Shown here in pieces: positions 41,487 through 51,500 of a stretch of DNA of 64,000 nt. The notes under the pieces were generated by a model. That model saw nothing but the letters and a program-made list of their open reading frames with translations. It did no database searches and was not told where the DNA came from. Source of the stretch: JBJSXJ01 sp044235425 (GTDB taxonomy: Bacteria; Planctomycetota; Planctomycetia; Pirellulales; Pirellulaceae); the NCBI GenBank assembly GCA_044235425.1, contig JBIIHW010000018.1, forward strand, positions 1 to 64,000, read 5' to 3'. The translations under genes and the position numbers were made by a program. The stretch's first letter is position 1. Each line of letters opens with the position of its first letter.

Positions 41487-44400
41487 CTAGTTCCGTTCAA
41501 CTTTGTAGTTGATGCGACGACGTTCGAGAGTGGCCGGATTGCGGATCGTTCGTTGATTCGCCAGCGAACTCGGCACGATATCAATCAGAGCACGGTAGGC
41601 TTTGGAATCGGTCGGGTCAGCCGCGTCCCACTTCACCTTCAGGCTGCGCAGAATCTCTTGCATCAAGTAAGACGGAGCATCTTTGTGCAGCGTAATGATA
41701 AAACTCTCACCTTGTACACCCAGGTTTTCTCGCTTGATACTACCCACGATTTGCGGCTGACCGGCAGTAGCCGCCGAGTTGAGCAGCACTTTTCCCTGTT
41801 CGTTGATTTGCCAGTGTGGTGGCTGTTCATCGAGTGTCCGAGATTTTTCCGGAGTGTAGTCGATCGTAATCTCGGACTTCTTGGCATCGGCCGGAGCCGC
41901 ATCGCCGTTGCCACCGCCGACGTTTGCATTCAGGTCACGGGCCTGAGTGCGAACCGCATCCTGATCTGGCTCCACTCGCACCACAATTTGCGTCTCTTCC
42001 AGCAGATTCTTGGTGGGATAGGAGACGCGCAGTTTGGGATCAATCTTGTCGGACTGATTTTCCTTCGTCATTTGCGTCTCTTCAGGCGACAGTTCAATGG
42101 TCGGTGGCAAAACTTGACCTAACCACAACAGTGCCGTTCCATCTTGACTGGCGGTGATGACGTCGCGGCCGTTGGGTGAGAAGGAGACGAAGCTGACGCG
42201 TCGTTGATGCCGGCTATCACTGTTCGATCCCGTCTTCTTAACCGCCAACTCATACCGAGCCAACTCCAATACCTCGTTGAATTTCTCGTCCTCTTCCGCC
42301 GGCAGCGACAACGCGCGCATATCGCGCAAACTGACTCGGCCACTTTCATCTCCCAGCAGCGCTCGCAGCCCATCGGCGGAAAGCGCCAGCGCAGTGATAT
42401 TGTCGGCGAGTTTATCACCGCGAGGCAGGAAAGCCCCGGTTGCTGCCAACGACCAAGCCCGAGCGGTGCCACCACGGTCGATCGTGGGATTGTTCACGGT
42501 GAGCAGATGTCGGGCGTCGGGCGTGAACACTGCCGCACTCAAGCCCACGGTGTTTCGCGAATTGGCATCGTTATCTTCATCCACGAATTTGATCTCGCGT
42601 GGTTTGAGTAGTTCCGCTGAATTCGCCTGCCACCGCACGTCGTAAACGCGGGCATTGCCTTGATCCGAGGAAACCACGAGCAGGCGTCCATCGGGTGAGA
42701 AGAGCGTAAAGCGAATGGGTGAACTATTGCTCTCGGTCTTCGAGGCTGCTGGCGCGGGAGCACCGGCGAGGTTAACCAGTTTGCGCTCGGCAACATTCCA
42801 GAGACACAGCTTCCCGTCTGCACCGGCAGTCAGCAGAAACTTGCCATCTGGCGAGAAATTGACGCTGAAAACTTCCGTCTCGGGAGAATGCCCATCCTTA
42901 AACTGATGCAGCGCTCGATGCGTCTCGATATCCCATAGCTTTACTTGGCCTTCACTCCCCGCCGTGACCAACAGTTTCCCGTCGGGCGAAACGTCGACTG
43001 CATTGACCTGACTGTGACGACGCAAACTGGTGTTGAATTTGAAACCGGTCGTTTCCGCATTTTGCTGGAGGATGTCATAAAGACGAGCTTCCTTGCCACT
43101 GACCGCCAGCAACTGGCGAGCATTGGGGGAACTGGCTGCCGCCCATGGCCCTGCTTCGCGTAACACACCGCCCTTCAGCGGCTTTCCATCGCGGTAGCAG
43201 GTGAGCACTTGTCGCTTACTGACGCCATTTTTGGATTGCTCCGAGGTCGTCACCATCACGGCCTGGTCGTTCTCGTCGAAGAACTTCACTTGGTTCACGA
43301 TCGCCGGCAGATCGTTCGCCCAGACAGCATTCTGACTGGTTTGCAGATCACGCACGATCACTTTCGAAGCCAAGGACGTAGTGGTCGCATCCGTCTCAGA
43401 CCTCTTCGACTCAGACTTCGCCTTCCCGGCCACAGCTCCGCTCGGGGTGGCGGTCGTGCTGGCCACTTCAAACTGATCGCTCGAGGCCCAGACCAGTCGA
43501 CGAGCGTCGCGGGAAAGAGCTGCCGCGACGATCGTGCTACCGGTAACCAAGCTGGCTGCCTGATCCCGATTTCCCTTCTCATTCCATACCGTCACTCGGC
43601 CATCCGAACCGGCGGAAATCGCCAACCAGTGACGCTCCTTGACCCAATCCACCTGCGGCAGAAAATCAACAAACGAAATCGCTTCCGAATGTCCTCCCGT
43701 CAACGTGTTGATGAACTCCCCGGTGCCGCTCCAAAGCTTCACAAAACCTTCTGTATCGCCAGTGAGAATCAGGTTGTTATCGGGCGCGATAGCCAAAGCG
43801 GTAAGGTCCGGCAATTGACTACGGAAACTGCTTTCGGTAACTCCGGGATTGCGTTCGCGGAAACGCTTGATTAACTCCGCATACGGTTCGATTTCTCGCA
43901 ACAAGGTGCCTCGAGTGGCATCCCAGAGCAAAGCCGTCTTGCGATCGCTGCCGGTAAGCAGTCGAGTGCCGTCGGCGGACAGTGCCATAATGCCTTTACT
44001 ACCGGTTCCTTGGAGCCGATATTTCTGCACACCCCGCACCAAGTCCCAGCAGCAGGTCGTCCCATCACCGGCGCTGGTGATCGCCTCCAAGCCGTTCGGC
44101 AAGAACTGCGCCGTGTTCGTCAGGAACGAATGCCCTTCTTCAAACAGCGCCAGCCGTCGACCCGACTCGATGTCCCAGAGCATCGTATCGCCGTTTTGGA
44201 GGGCGGTAACGAGTCGTTTACCGTCGGGCAGGACTTTGGCTGCCACGACCACAAATTTGTCTAAATCGCCAAACTGTCGCACTTCTTCGTAGGTCTTGAT
44301 ATTCCAGCCGCGCCATCCTAAGCCCGTGGTTCCGGCGATGACCGTCAGTCCGTCCTGTCCCACAAACGCTTGTTGCAGCGGTGAACCCGAACCGCGCAGA

Positions 44401-47400
44401 ACGTTCCGCACCAGCTGATTGGTGGCCACTGGTTGTGGGGCGACCGGCTGTGCTCCCCCAGCGGCAAGCTGCTTCGCATTTTCCTGGGCCTGCTTGATCG
44501 CTCGCCCGGCATACCACACGATCGCGGTATTGTCGTCCGATGTGGAAACCAGCAGCAACGAATCGTCAGCCGCCGACTGCCGCTCGTCCGATTCTTCGGC
44601 CACCCGTTTAGCGGCCGGCATGAACATCACTCGACGCACACTTTCCAGGTGCCCCACGAGTTCGCAGAAGGCGCCGTCCGAACTATTCGACTTGAACTTC
44701 ACGATCGTGGCGTTTTCGTCCGACTTCTTGGCCCTTTTCGCGGCGTCCAAATTCCAAAGTAAAACTCGTTTATCGTAACCGGCGGAAGCCAGCCATTTAC
44801 CATCCGGCGAAGTCGTCGCATCCAAGACTGCGCCTTTACTGTGGCCGACAAAGCGCAAGGCTTCGGTGTCAGTTTCCAGGTCCCATAGTCGAATCGAGCC
44901 ATCGTCATGGGTAGAGATCAGCGCATCCTTGCCAGGTTTCAGCCCGTTGGGCACCAGTCGCGCGCTCTGCACTTGATCAAAATAACCGCGCAGTTGCCTG
45001 AGTTTTTCGAGCCAGGGTGACTTGGAGGCAGCGGCAGCAGCAGCGGATACATTCGCCACATCGGCCGTCCAGTGGTAGAGTTCGCTACGGTTACTCACGA
45101 AGGTAATGAGCGAAAGCTGCGGGCCGGGGATGAACACGATACCGCCTACCGCACGTTTTTGAGGTGCATAACGGCTGGAACTGCCGGGATGCTTGATCGG
45201 AGCGAGCGATTTCCAGGGGATATCGGCCTGCCGATTGGTTTCCCAAATCAGCACTTCCCCATCCAGATTCTCACCACCCGCCGCCAAGTAGCGTTCATCA
45301 GCCGACACGGCCAGCGCCGTGATCTTTCCTTTGGCTGGGTATTCGAGGGTGATGAACACCTCGCCGCTGCCGACATCCACCACCGTCACTCGATCCTTAT
45401 CACCGCTGTATGCCAGCCACTGCTCACTGGGCGCGACGACTAGCGACTGAATCCCAGACGGCAAATTCATTACGCATTTGGCGAGCGGCGATAGTTCAGT
45501 GGTCTTGATGCCGCTCAAATAGTTCTGTCGCGCCCACTCCCAGTGTCGGAGACGGCGCAGCGCGGAATTTTCTTGAGCTGCCAACAGATCGCTGGCATCC
45601 GCAAACTGATTCGCTCGAATCTTGGAATTGATCAGACCAACTTGCGCCCAGTACGATTGCTCTTCGGCTTTCCGCTTTTCCTTCTCCTCGTCCGCTCGAG
45701 CTTGATCCGCTTTTTCGCGGGCGGCTTGCGCGAGTTTGCGAGCGGCTTCGGCCTTGGCCTTTTCGGCGAGTGCATCCTTCTTGGCGACTTCCTCTTTCCT
45801 CGCAGCAGCGAGGGCCTCCTTTTCGGCATTCTCGGCCTTAATTTTCTCTGCGAGCGCCTCTTGCTTTGCGGCCGCTTCTTTTTTCGCCGCTGCCACCGCG
45901 ATTTTTTCCGCGGTCTCAGCCTTCATTTTCTCTTCGAGCGCCTCCTTTTTGGCCGCCTCTTCCTTCTTGGCGGCCGCTACCGCGACCTGTTCCGCTTTCT
46001 CGGCTTTCTCTTTTTCATTCAGCGCCGCCTGCTTTGCCAGTTGTTCCTCTTTAGCGGCAGCCACAGCAATTTTTTCTGCGGCCACGGCCTTGGCCTTTTC
46101 TTCCAGCGCGTCCTGCTTGGCAAGCTCCTCTTTCTTCGCTGCATCCAGCGCGGCCTTCCGCTGCGTATTGATCGCGACGGCTCCTACCACGCCGCCGACG
46201 CTGACGAGAACAAGGAGAGCAGCGATGATTTGCTTGAAGCGTGCCAGACGAGCCTGGCGGCTGTTGCGTTCATCGCGAGCGCGCGTGAGTTCGCTGTAGA
46301 CGGGCTGGTGTGCGGCCAGAGCGGGATCGACGAGGGTCAACCCAAGGTCGAAGTCGCCTTTCTTGAGGGCACCTTGGGCGTAGGCGAATTTCGCCTCCAC
46401 GACCCCTTCGGCCGCTTCATGATTGCCATCCCAGAGCGCAACCGCTTCCTGGTAAGCGAACACGGAGCGCGCGTAGTCTTCATAGGACTGCGTCTCGGTC
46501 GCACGCTGCAGATCCTCGCGAGCGCGTTCGGCCAACACGATACTTTTCTCGTGAGACTGAAAGTCGCGAATTGCGTTTTGGAAATCTCGCACGGTCTGAA
46601 AACGGTCTTCCATTTCCGTCGCCATCGCGCGCTGAGCAATGTCCATCAACTCGCCGGTCTTGTCCGTGGCAATGATTTCGTTGCGCGCGGCGGCATTCAA
46701 ACACTGGTAGATATTCTTGCCCGTATGAGGCGGCTTGCCGACGAGGATTTCAAAGAGAATGGCTCCCAGCAGATAGACGTCGGTCGGTGGAGCGAGGATT
46801 TCGATCGGTCCCAAGACCATTTCCGGAGCCATGTAAGCGGGCGAGCCGCCCAGACCTTGCTGAGCACGCATAATGTCGCCGGACTTGGAGTATTCGGGGA
46901 GCGGCAACGCGATCCCCCAGTCCATCACCAGCACTTCACCATACTCACCCAACATCACGTTTTCGGGTTTGAGATCGCGATGGATGATGCCGCGCGAGTG
47001 CGCGAAACCGACAGCATCAGCCACCTTGAGCAGGATTTCCAGGTTCTCGGCTAAGGTCTTTTCTTTAACGACATCATTCCAGGGTGTGCCTTGCACCCGT
47101 TTCATGGAGTAGAAGAGGGTGCCGCGATTGTCAGCACCAAGGTCATAAATCGGCACGATATTGGGGTGATCCAAATCACCGGTGACGACCGCTTCGGCCA
47201 GAAACTTTTCGCGATTACCCGGCTCGGTAACTCGATCGGGACGCAGCATCTTGATCGCCACGTTACGATCGATCGAGGCCTGACGCGCCAACCATACCAC
47301 TCCCACGCCGCCTTTGCCTAATTCTTTGAGCAGTTCATATTCGGCACCCAGTTCACTGCCATCAAAGCGCGTTTTGCGATTGACGACGTTCCGCGTTTGG

Positions 47401-48329
47401 ATATTGAGCTGCGTGTCGGTGATATTGGGACGGGAGGTGCCTTTGATCGTACGCGTCGGTGGACCATCATCCGACTTGATCGCCTCATCCCACATCACGG
47501 CGATCGTTTGCTGAATATGATCGCCACCACCGGCTCGCGGTCCCGCTTGGGGCGCTCCCCCAATGGTGACGGAATTCTGATCTTCGTTCCCGGCGTGCGA
47601 AGCTCGCGGCTTCAAAATCGGATTCGTCTTACCGAACACCATCGTGGCACCACCAGGGTTCGCTCCGGGTGATTCATCATCATCGCGAGACATTGTGGCG
47701 GAGGGCGATCGATCCGCCGGTGGATTCCCACTCGCGGCACCGCCCGCGAGGTCCAGCTGGGACTTCCTCAAGCCATCCAGTGTGTCGACCGTGCCGTACG
47801 CGTTTAAGTCGATCGTCATCGACGAAGGATTAATCGGGCGTGCGGGAGGTTCAGCAGCGGGTGGACTATCGGTACCGCGCAGATCCGCTAGCGTACGATC
47901 ATTCGCCTCTTCTTCCGGAGCGTGCCCCGGCAGCCCGCGGGTCATTACCAGAGTGCCCTGGAAATTATCGGCATCTCCCCGACTCGGCTCGTCAAAAACG
48001 GAATCACTCGCGTCGCCTTCATCATCCTGAGCGCGCACGGCCGCCTCGTTCGCCAGATCCGACTCCTCATCAGCCGATCGATTCAAGGCTGCCGATACAT
48101 CCGCCACGGTGCCCGCGTAGGGCGGTGCCGCCGGCTTGCCAGGCGTCTGGGATTTTGAGACCGGAGGCGCAGCTTCTCGTTCCGACTTCGATTGAGGCAA
48201 ATCGGCGGGAGTGATCTTACCCACCGTTCCTTTGTTTTGGTCGGCCGGCGCCGCGAGCTGCTTGGCGTCGGCAATCGTGCCCTTGAAATCATCCTGCTTT
48301 TTTTTGTCGTCCACAGATCTCTCCATCAT
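41487..48329 (-). CDS. Giant Ser/Thr kinase with coiled coil and WD40 propellers
   Basis: 2280 residues from the tandem ATG-ATG at 48329 (an upstream TTG is less likely). Residues 1-320 are disordered and rich in xGT[IVL] motifs (KGTIADAK, KGTVGKI, AGTVADVS, QGTLVMTR, YGTVDTLD). The PknB-type kinase (about 330-600) has LGKGGVGVVWLARQ, AIKMLRPD, HRDLKPENVMLG near 449 and DWG in place of DFG, a common planctomycete variant. A transmembrane helix lies at about 700 (IIAALLVLVSVGGVVGAVAI), then a Lys/Glu/Ala coiled coil with repeated AEKIAVAAAKKEE-type blocks (about 723-888), then SYWAQVGLINSKIRANQF. About 965-2075 is a WD40 array of more than a dozen repeats (VDVSPDGKLLVTAGSEGQVKLWD, SVNFSPDGKFLLTAGADGKLCLWN). 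A C-terminal 200-residue beta-rich domain follows. The helix places the WD40 propellers outside the cytoplasm, so I infer a transmembrane sensor kinase. The adhesin gene is 173 bp upstream on the same strand. Confidence 0.92.
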   Translation of the reverse strand: MMERSVDDKKKQDDFKGTIADAKQLAAPADQNKGTVGKITPADLPQSKSEREAAPPVSKSQTPGKPAAPPYAGTVADVSAALNRSADEESDLANEAAVRAQDDEGDASDSVFDEPSRGDADNFQGTLVMTRGLPGHAPEEEANDRTLADLRGTDSPPAAEPPARPINPSSMTIDLNAYGTVDTLDGLRKSQLDLAGGAASGNPPADRSPSATMSRDDDESPGANPGGATMVFGKTNPILKPRASHAGNEDQNSVTIGGAPQAGPRAGGGDHIQQTIAVMWDEAIKSDDGPPTRTIKGTSRPNITDTQLNIQTRNVVNRKTRFDGSELGAEYELLKELGKGGVGVVWLARQASIDRNVAIKMLRPDRVTEPGNREKFLAEAVVTGDLDHPNIVPIYDLGADNRGTLFYSMKRVQGTPWNDVVKEKTLAENLEILLKVADAVGFAHSRGIIHRDLKPENVMLGEYGEVLVMDWGIALPLPEYSKSGDIMRAQQGLGGSPAYMAPEMVLGPIEILAPPTDVYLLGAILFEILVGKPPHTGKNIYQCLNAAARNEIIATDKTGELMDIAQRAMATEMEDRFQTVRDFQNAIRDFQSHEKSIVLAERAREDLQRATETQSYEDYARSVFAYQEAVALWDGNHEAAEGVVEAKFAYAQGALKKGDFDLGLTLVDPALAAHQPVYSELTRARDERNSRQARLARFKQIIAALLVLVSVGGVVGAVAINTQRKAALDAAKKEELAKQDALEEKAKAVAAEKIAVAAAKEEQLAKQAALNEKEKAEKAEQVAVAAAKKEEAAKKEALEEKMKAETAEKIAVAAAKKEAAAKQEALAEKIKAENAEKEALAAARKEEVAKKDALAEKAKAEAARKLAQAAREKADQARADEEKEKRKAEEQSYWAQVGLINSKIRANQFADASDLLAAQENSALRRLRHWEWARQNYLSGIKTTELSPLAKCVMNLPSGIQSLVVAPSEQWLAYSGDKDRVTVVDVGSGEVFITLEYPAKGKITALAVSADERYLAAGGENLDGEVLIWETNRQADIPWKSLAPIKHPGSSSRYAPQKRAVGGIVFIPGPQLSLITFVSNRSELYHWTADVANVSAAAAAASKSPWLEKLRQLRGYFDQVQSARLVPNGLKPGKDALISTHDDGSIRLWDLETDTEALRFVGHSKGAVLDATTSPDGKWLASAGYDKRVLLWNLDAAKRAKKSDENATIVKFKSNSSDGAFCELVGHLESVRRVMFMPAAKRVAEESDERQSAADDSLLLVSTSDDNTAIVWYAGRAIKQAQENAKQLAAGGAQPVAPQPVATNQLVRNVLRGSGSPLQQAFVGQDGLTVIAGTTGLGWRGWNIKTYEEVRQFGDLDKFVVVAAKVLPDGKRLVTALQNGDTMLWDIESGRRLALFEEGHSFLTNTAQFLPNGLEAITSAGDGTTCCWDLVRGVQKYRLQGTGSKGIMALSADGTRLLTGSDRKTALLWDATRGTLLREIEPYAELIKRFRERNPGVTESSFRSQLPDLTALAIAPDNNLILTGDTEGFVKLWSGTGEFINTLTGGHSEAISFVDFLPQVDWVKERHWLAISAGSDGRVTVWNEKGNRDQAASLVTGSTIVAAALSRDARRLVWASSDQFEVASTTATPSGAVAGKAKSESKRSETDATTTSLASKVIVRDLQTSQNAVWANDLPAIVNQVKFFDENDQAVMVTTSEQSKNGVSKRQVLTCYRDGKPLKGGVLREAGPWAAASSPNARQLLAVSGKEARLYDILQQNAETTGFKFNTSLRRHSQVNAVDVSPDGKLLVTAGSEGQVKLWDIETHRALHQFKDGHSPETEVFSVNFSPDGKFLLTAGADGKLCLWNVAERKLVNLAGAPAPAASKTESNSSPIRFTLFSPDGRLLVVSSDQGNARVYDVRWQANSAELLKPREIKFVDEDNDANSRNTVGLSAAVFTPDARHLLTVNNPTIDRGGTARAWSLAATGAFLPRGDKLADNITALALSADGLRALLGDESGRVSLRDMRALSLPAEEDEKFNEVLELARYELAVKKTGSNSDSRHQRRVSFVSFSPNGRDVITASQDGTALLWLGQVLPPTIELSPEETQMTKENQSDKIDPKLRVSYPTKNLLEETQIVVRVEPDQDAVRTQARDLNANVGGGNGDAAPADAKKSEITIDYTPEKSRTLDEQPPHWQINEQGKVLLNSAATAGQPQIVGSIKRENLGVQGESFIITLHKDAPSYLMQEILRSLKVKWDAADPTDSKAYRALIDIVPSSLANQRTIRNPATLERRRINYKVERN

Positions 48330-48502
48330 CGCGCGCTGGGAAGGCCGCTGTAATCGACAGCGACCCCAGCCAAATACCAGTGCGAACGCTAGCGCTGCCA
48401 ATCCTTGACACTAATTGAGCGGAATATGGCGTCAACCACCAGGATTCCTTTCCCGCAAATTCAGCGGTGAAATTTCCCTCTCACCGCCACCCTGTACTTC
48501 CC

Positions 48503-51500
48503 TTACGATAACGAACGATCGCTCGTTTGCGAATTCAATTTGCCAATTTCCGGCGCGTCTTGCCGCAAGGCAGCATGGACCTGCTGCGACCATTTCGACG
48601 CCTGAACCTCCCCTGGACCAGCCGCAGCCCCCGGTGCCGTACCGGTAGCCGCTCGGTCCGCATGGGTGGACTGGGCGGAGGTTTTAGCAGCCGTCACGTC
48701 CCGATCCAATTCGGCGGATGAGCGTCCCCAGAGGGCATCGGCCCAGCGCCGCGTCATTTGCTGGCTCCGCGCGAACCAGGAACGAGTGGCAACAGCGGTG
48801 TTGTCGCTTCCGGCTCCCCCAGCCCAGCGATCCCCTACGCCGGCGTCCAACTCAACCCCTCGGACCGCCCCACGCTGACTCGTTTTATCCAGCGCTTCAT
48901 CTTGATCCGATTCAGCCGCGGGCTTCTCGGTGGTTGGCTTTTCGGTGCTGCGATTCTCGGTAGTGGGCTTTTTCGCCGAGGGCTTCGTGGCAGATGGCTT
49001 CTCCGTTGCAGGTGTCTCGGTCGAACTTTTCTCCGTCGTCGGCCGCCCGTCATCGGTAGCATTGTCGCTCATGTCATCGTCTTCGACGAAGCGTCCCTCT
49101 GTCGCCTGACCATCAATGATGCGCACGTCGGAGAGCAGTCGTAAACGGCCGCCGCTGGAGCGTTTGTAGACACGATACCGGTCATTTTCCAATTTCCGGT
49201 AGAGTCCTGGCAGGTCATTTTGCTGTGCCAGCGGAAGCTCTTTCATCTCCGGCACCTCAACCTCCTGCGGGCCACCGAGCAAGTCATCTTCGGCCCTCAA
49301 CTGACGTGTGAACACCAAGCGACGCACGACCAGCGACTCCTGTTCATCGCTGGTTTCGGTGGTGGAGCTGCCACTTTGATCGATGAAGGTCTGGCTGGCA
49401 GGCGGCGTGGTGGTGGTGGAGGAGGTAAAGGTGGAGGTGCGCTGAGTGTTGGTGACGTCCGGGATTACGAGGGGTCGGACGGCTGAGAAGGTATTGTTTT
49501 GCACGGAGTTGGCGGGAGGAACCAAAACAATATCCGGCTCTTGCGTGAAGCCCACCGGCACCTCGCCAACTCGAAGTTGAATCCGCGGATCGTAAGTGGC
49601 GGTAATCAAGATGGGGATCGGCAGCGTTGCCTCCCCACCTGGATTGCTCGAATAGGTAAAATTAAAGATGCGATCCGGTGATGCATTGTCGACACCAATG
49701 AGCTCATTGGTGATCAGATTAAGATCGGCGGGGGCCAGTGCCTTCGCCCAGTTGATCTGGACTCGAATGAGCTTTTCCAGCTGGCTACGGCCGAGCAATG
49801 TACCCGTGACCTGTGCCAACCCATCCTTCGTGACGCTGACTTCGAGCTGCTGGAAGATTTCCTCGAATTGGATCGTGGGATTAACTTGTCGAGCGGTCGC
49901 TTCGTTGGCGCCCGTACCAACGTGGATCCAGCCATCTTCTCCAAAGATCAAATTCAAGCGTGCATCCAGCGTGATCGTATCGCTGTAAGTATCCTGTTCC
50001 AACTGAATGTCACCACCCTGCATGTTAATGGCACCCAGGGACCGCTGGGCTCCGACATCCTGTAACAGCAGGATTTTTCCCATCCCTGAGATCACCGTGA
50101 GATTGGGAGCGCGCGGGTCCTCGCCTTCCCCCGGTGACGCTGGTGGCGCTGGTGACGCTGGTGACGCTGGTGGAGCTGGCACCGCCGCGGGAGCAGCCGC
50201 ATCCACCGTGCCATTAAACGTCACATTGTTATCGTTCACCCCATCGGTAGTGATCGTCAGGTCACGCGGAATCAGCACCGCACCGTTGAAGGCGACGGTT
50301 TGCCCTCCCGCTCCATCATTGACCACCATCGATTGACCGTTCAGAACGATTTCCCTGGCCGTGAATGTGAGGCCTGCCAGCGACTGCAAATTACCAATCT
50401 GATTATTGACCGCAATCTGCGCGGTGCCGCTGTTGATGGCGAGCGTGCGATCCTGAGCCGCGGAGTCGTCCGCATTAACCGGCGCATCAAGTTGGACGTT
50501 GTTGTTGCCGGTGCCGGTCGTGATGAGCGACACGTTGTTGCGAAGCTGTACGGTGCCTTGCCAGACAAGCGTCGACGCGACATCGCCATCGCTGATGTTA
50601 TAGTTGGCAGCGTTGAGGCGGATATTGCCATTCAGGTCCAGGTCGGCGAGGGCACCGAACGTCCCGTCACCCGAGGGCTGCGGAACCTTGGTACCGACAT
50701 CCTGATTGAAGATAATAAGCCCGGTACCTGAGCGGACGGTGAGCGTGCGATCTGCGGCTGACGCATCATCGGCATTGACCACGCCGTCAAACACCAGGTT
50801 ATTGTCTTTGGCGCCCGTCGTGACCAAGGTGATTTTGTTGCCTAGCTCAATCGCCCCGGTCAGGGTGGCACTGTTTCCACCTGGTCCATCATTAATCGCG
50901 TAGTTTGCGGCAATCAGACGAATCGTAGCCGCAGTCACGTCCCAGTCGGCAAGCGCTTGCTGCTGGCCGATATCGCCTCGGAAGTTCGCACTGCCGGTAC
51001 CGCTGGTGACGGTGAGCGACCGATCTTGGGTGGCTGCATTGTCGGCATCAATGGTGCCGTTAAAGGAGACTGAATTATCGTTCGTACCCTTGGTCACGAC
51101 GCTTACCTGGTTGCCGACAACAAAACCCCCATTAAGCGTCGCTTCGGCTCCACCAGGACCGTCGTTCACCTGCAGGACACTGCCATTGAACGTAATGGTT
51201 TTGGCGACAACATCCAGGTCCGCTAGAGCACCGTTTGTTCCGGTGCCCACATTGCGTTCGAAGGTGACCGTCCCCAGTCCGCTGCCGATGGCCAGCGTCA
51301 AATCTTGGGTAGCGGAGTCGAGCGCGTCGACCTGGGTATTGAATCGCAAGTTGTTATTCGTGATTCCTGTCGTGACGATCATCAGATTCTGACTGAAGCG
51401 GAATCCACCCGCAGCGGTTGTTTCGATGGTGACAGTTTCATTTCCATCGCCATCATCCGCGACGATCCGCTCGCCATCAAAACGGATGTTGCGGCCTTGC

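Noticed and set aside
45543..47054. A 503-codon plus-strand frame opposite the kinase
   Set aside because: It is the antisense of the Lys/Glu/Ala coiled coil and kinase domain and reads a Phe/Leu-rich artefact; the minus-strand kinase domains are unambiguous.
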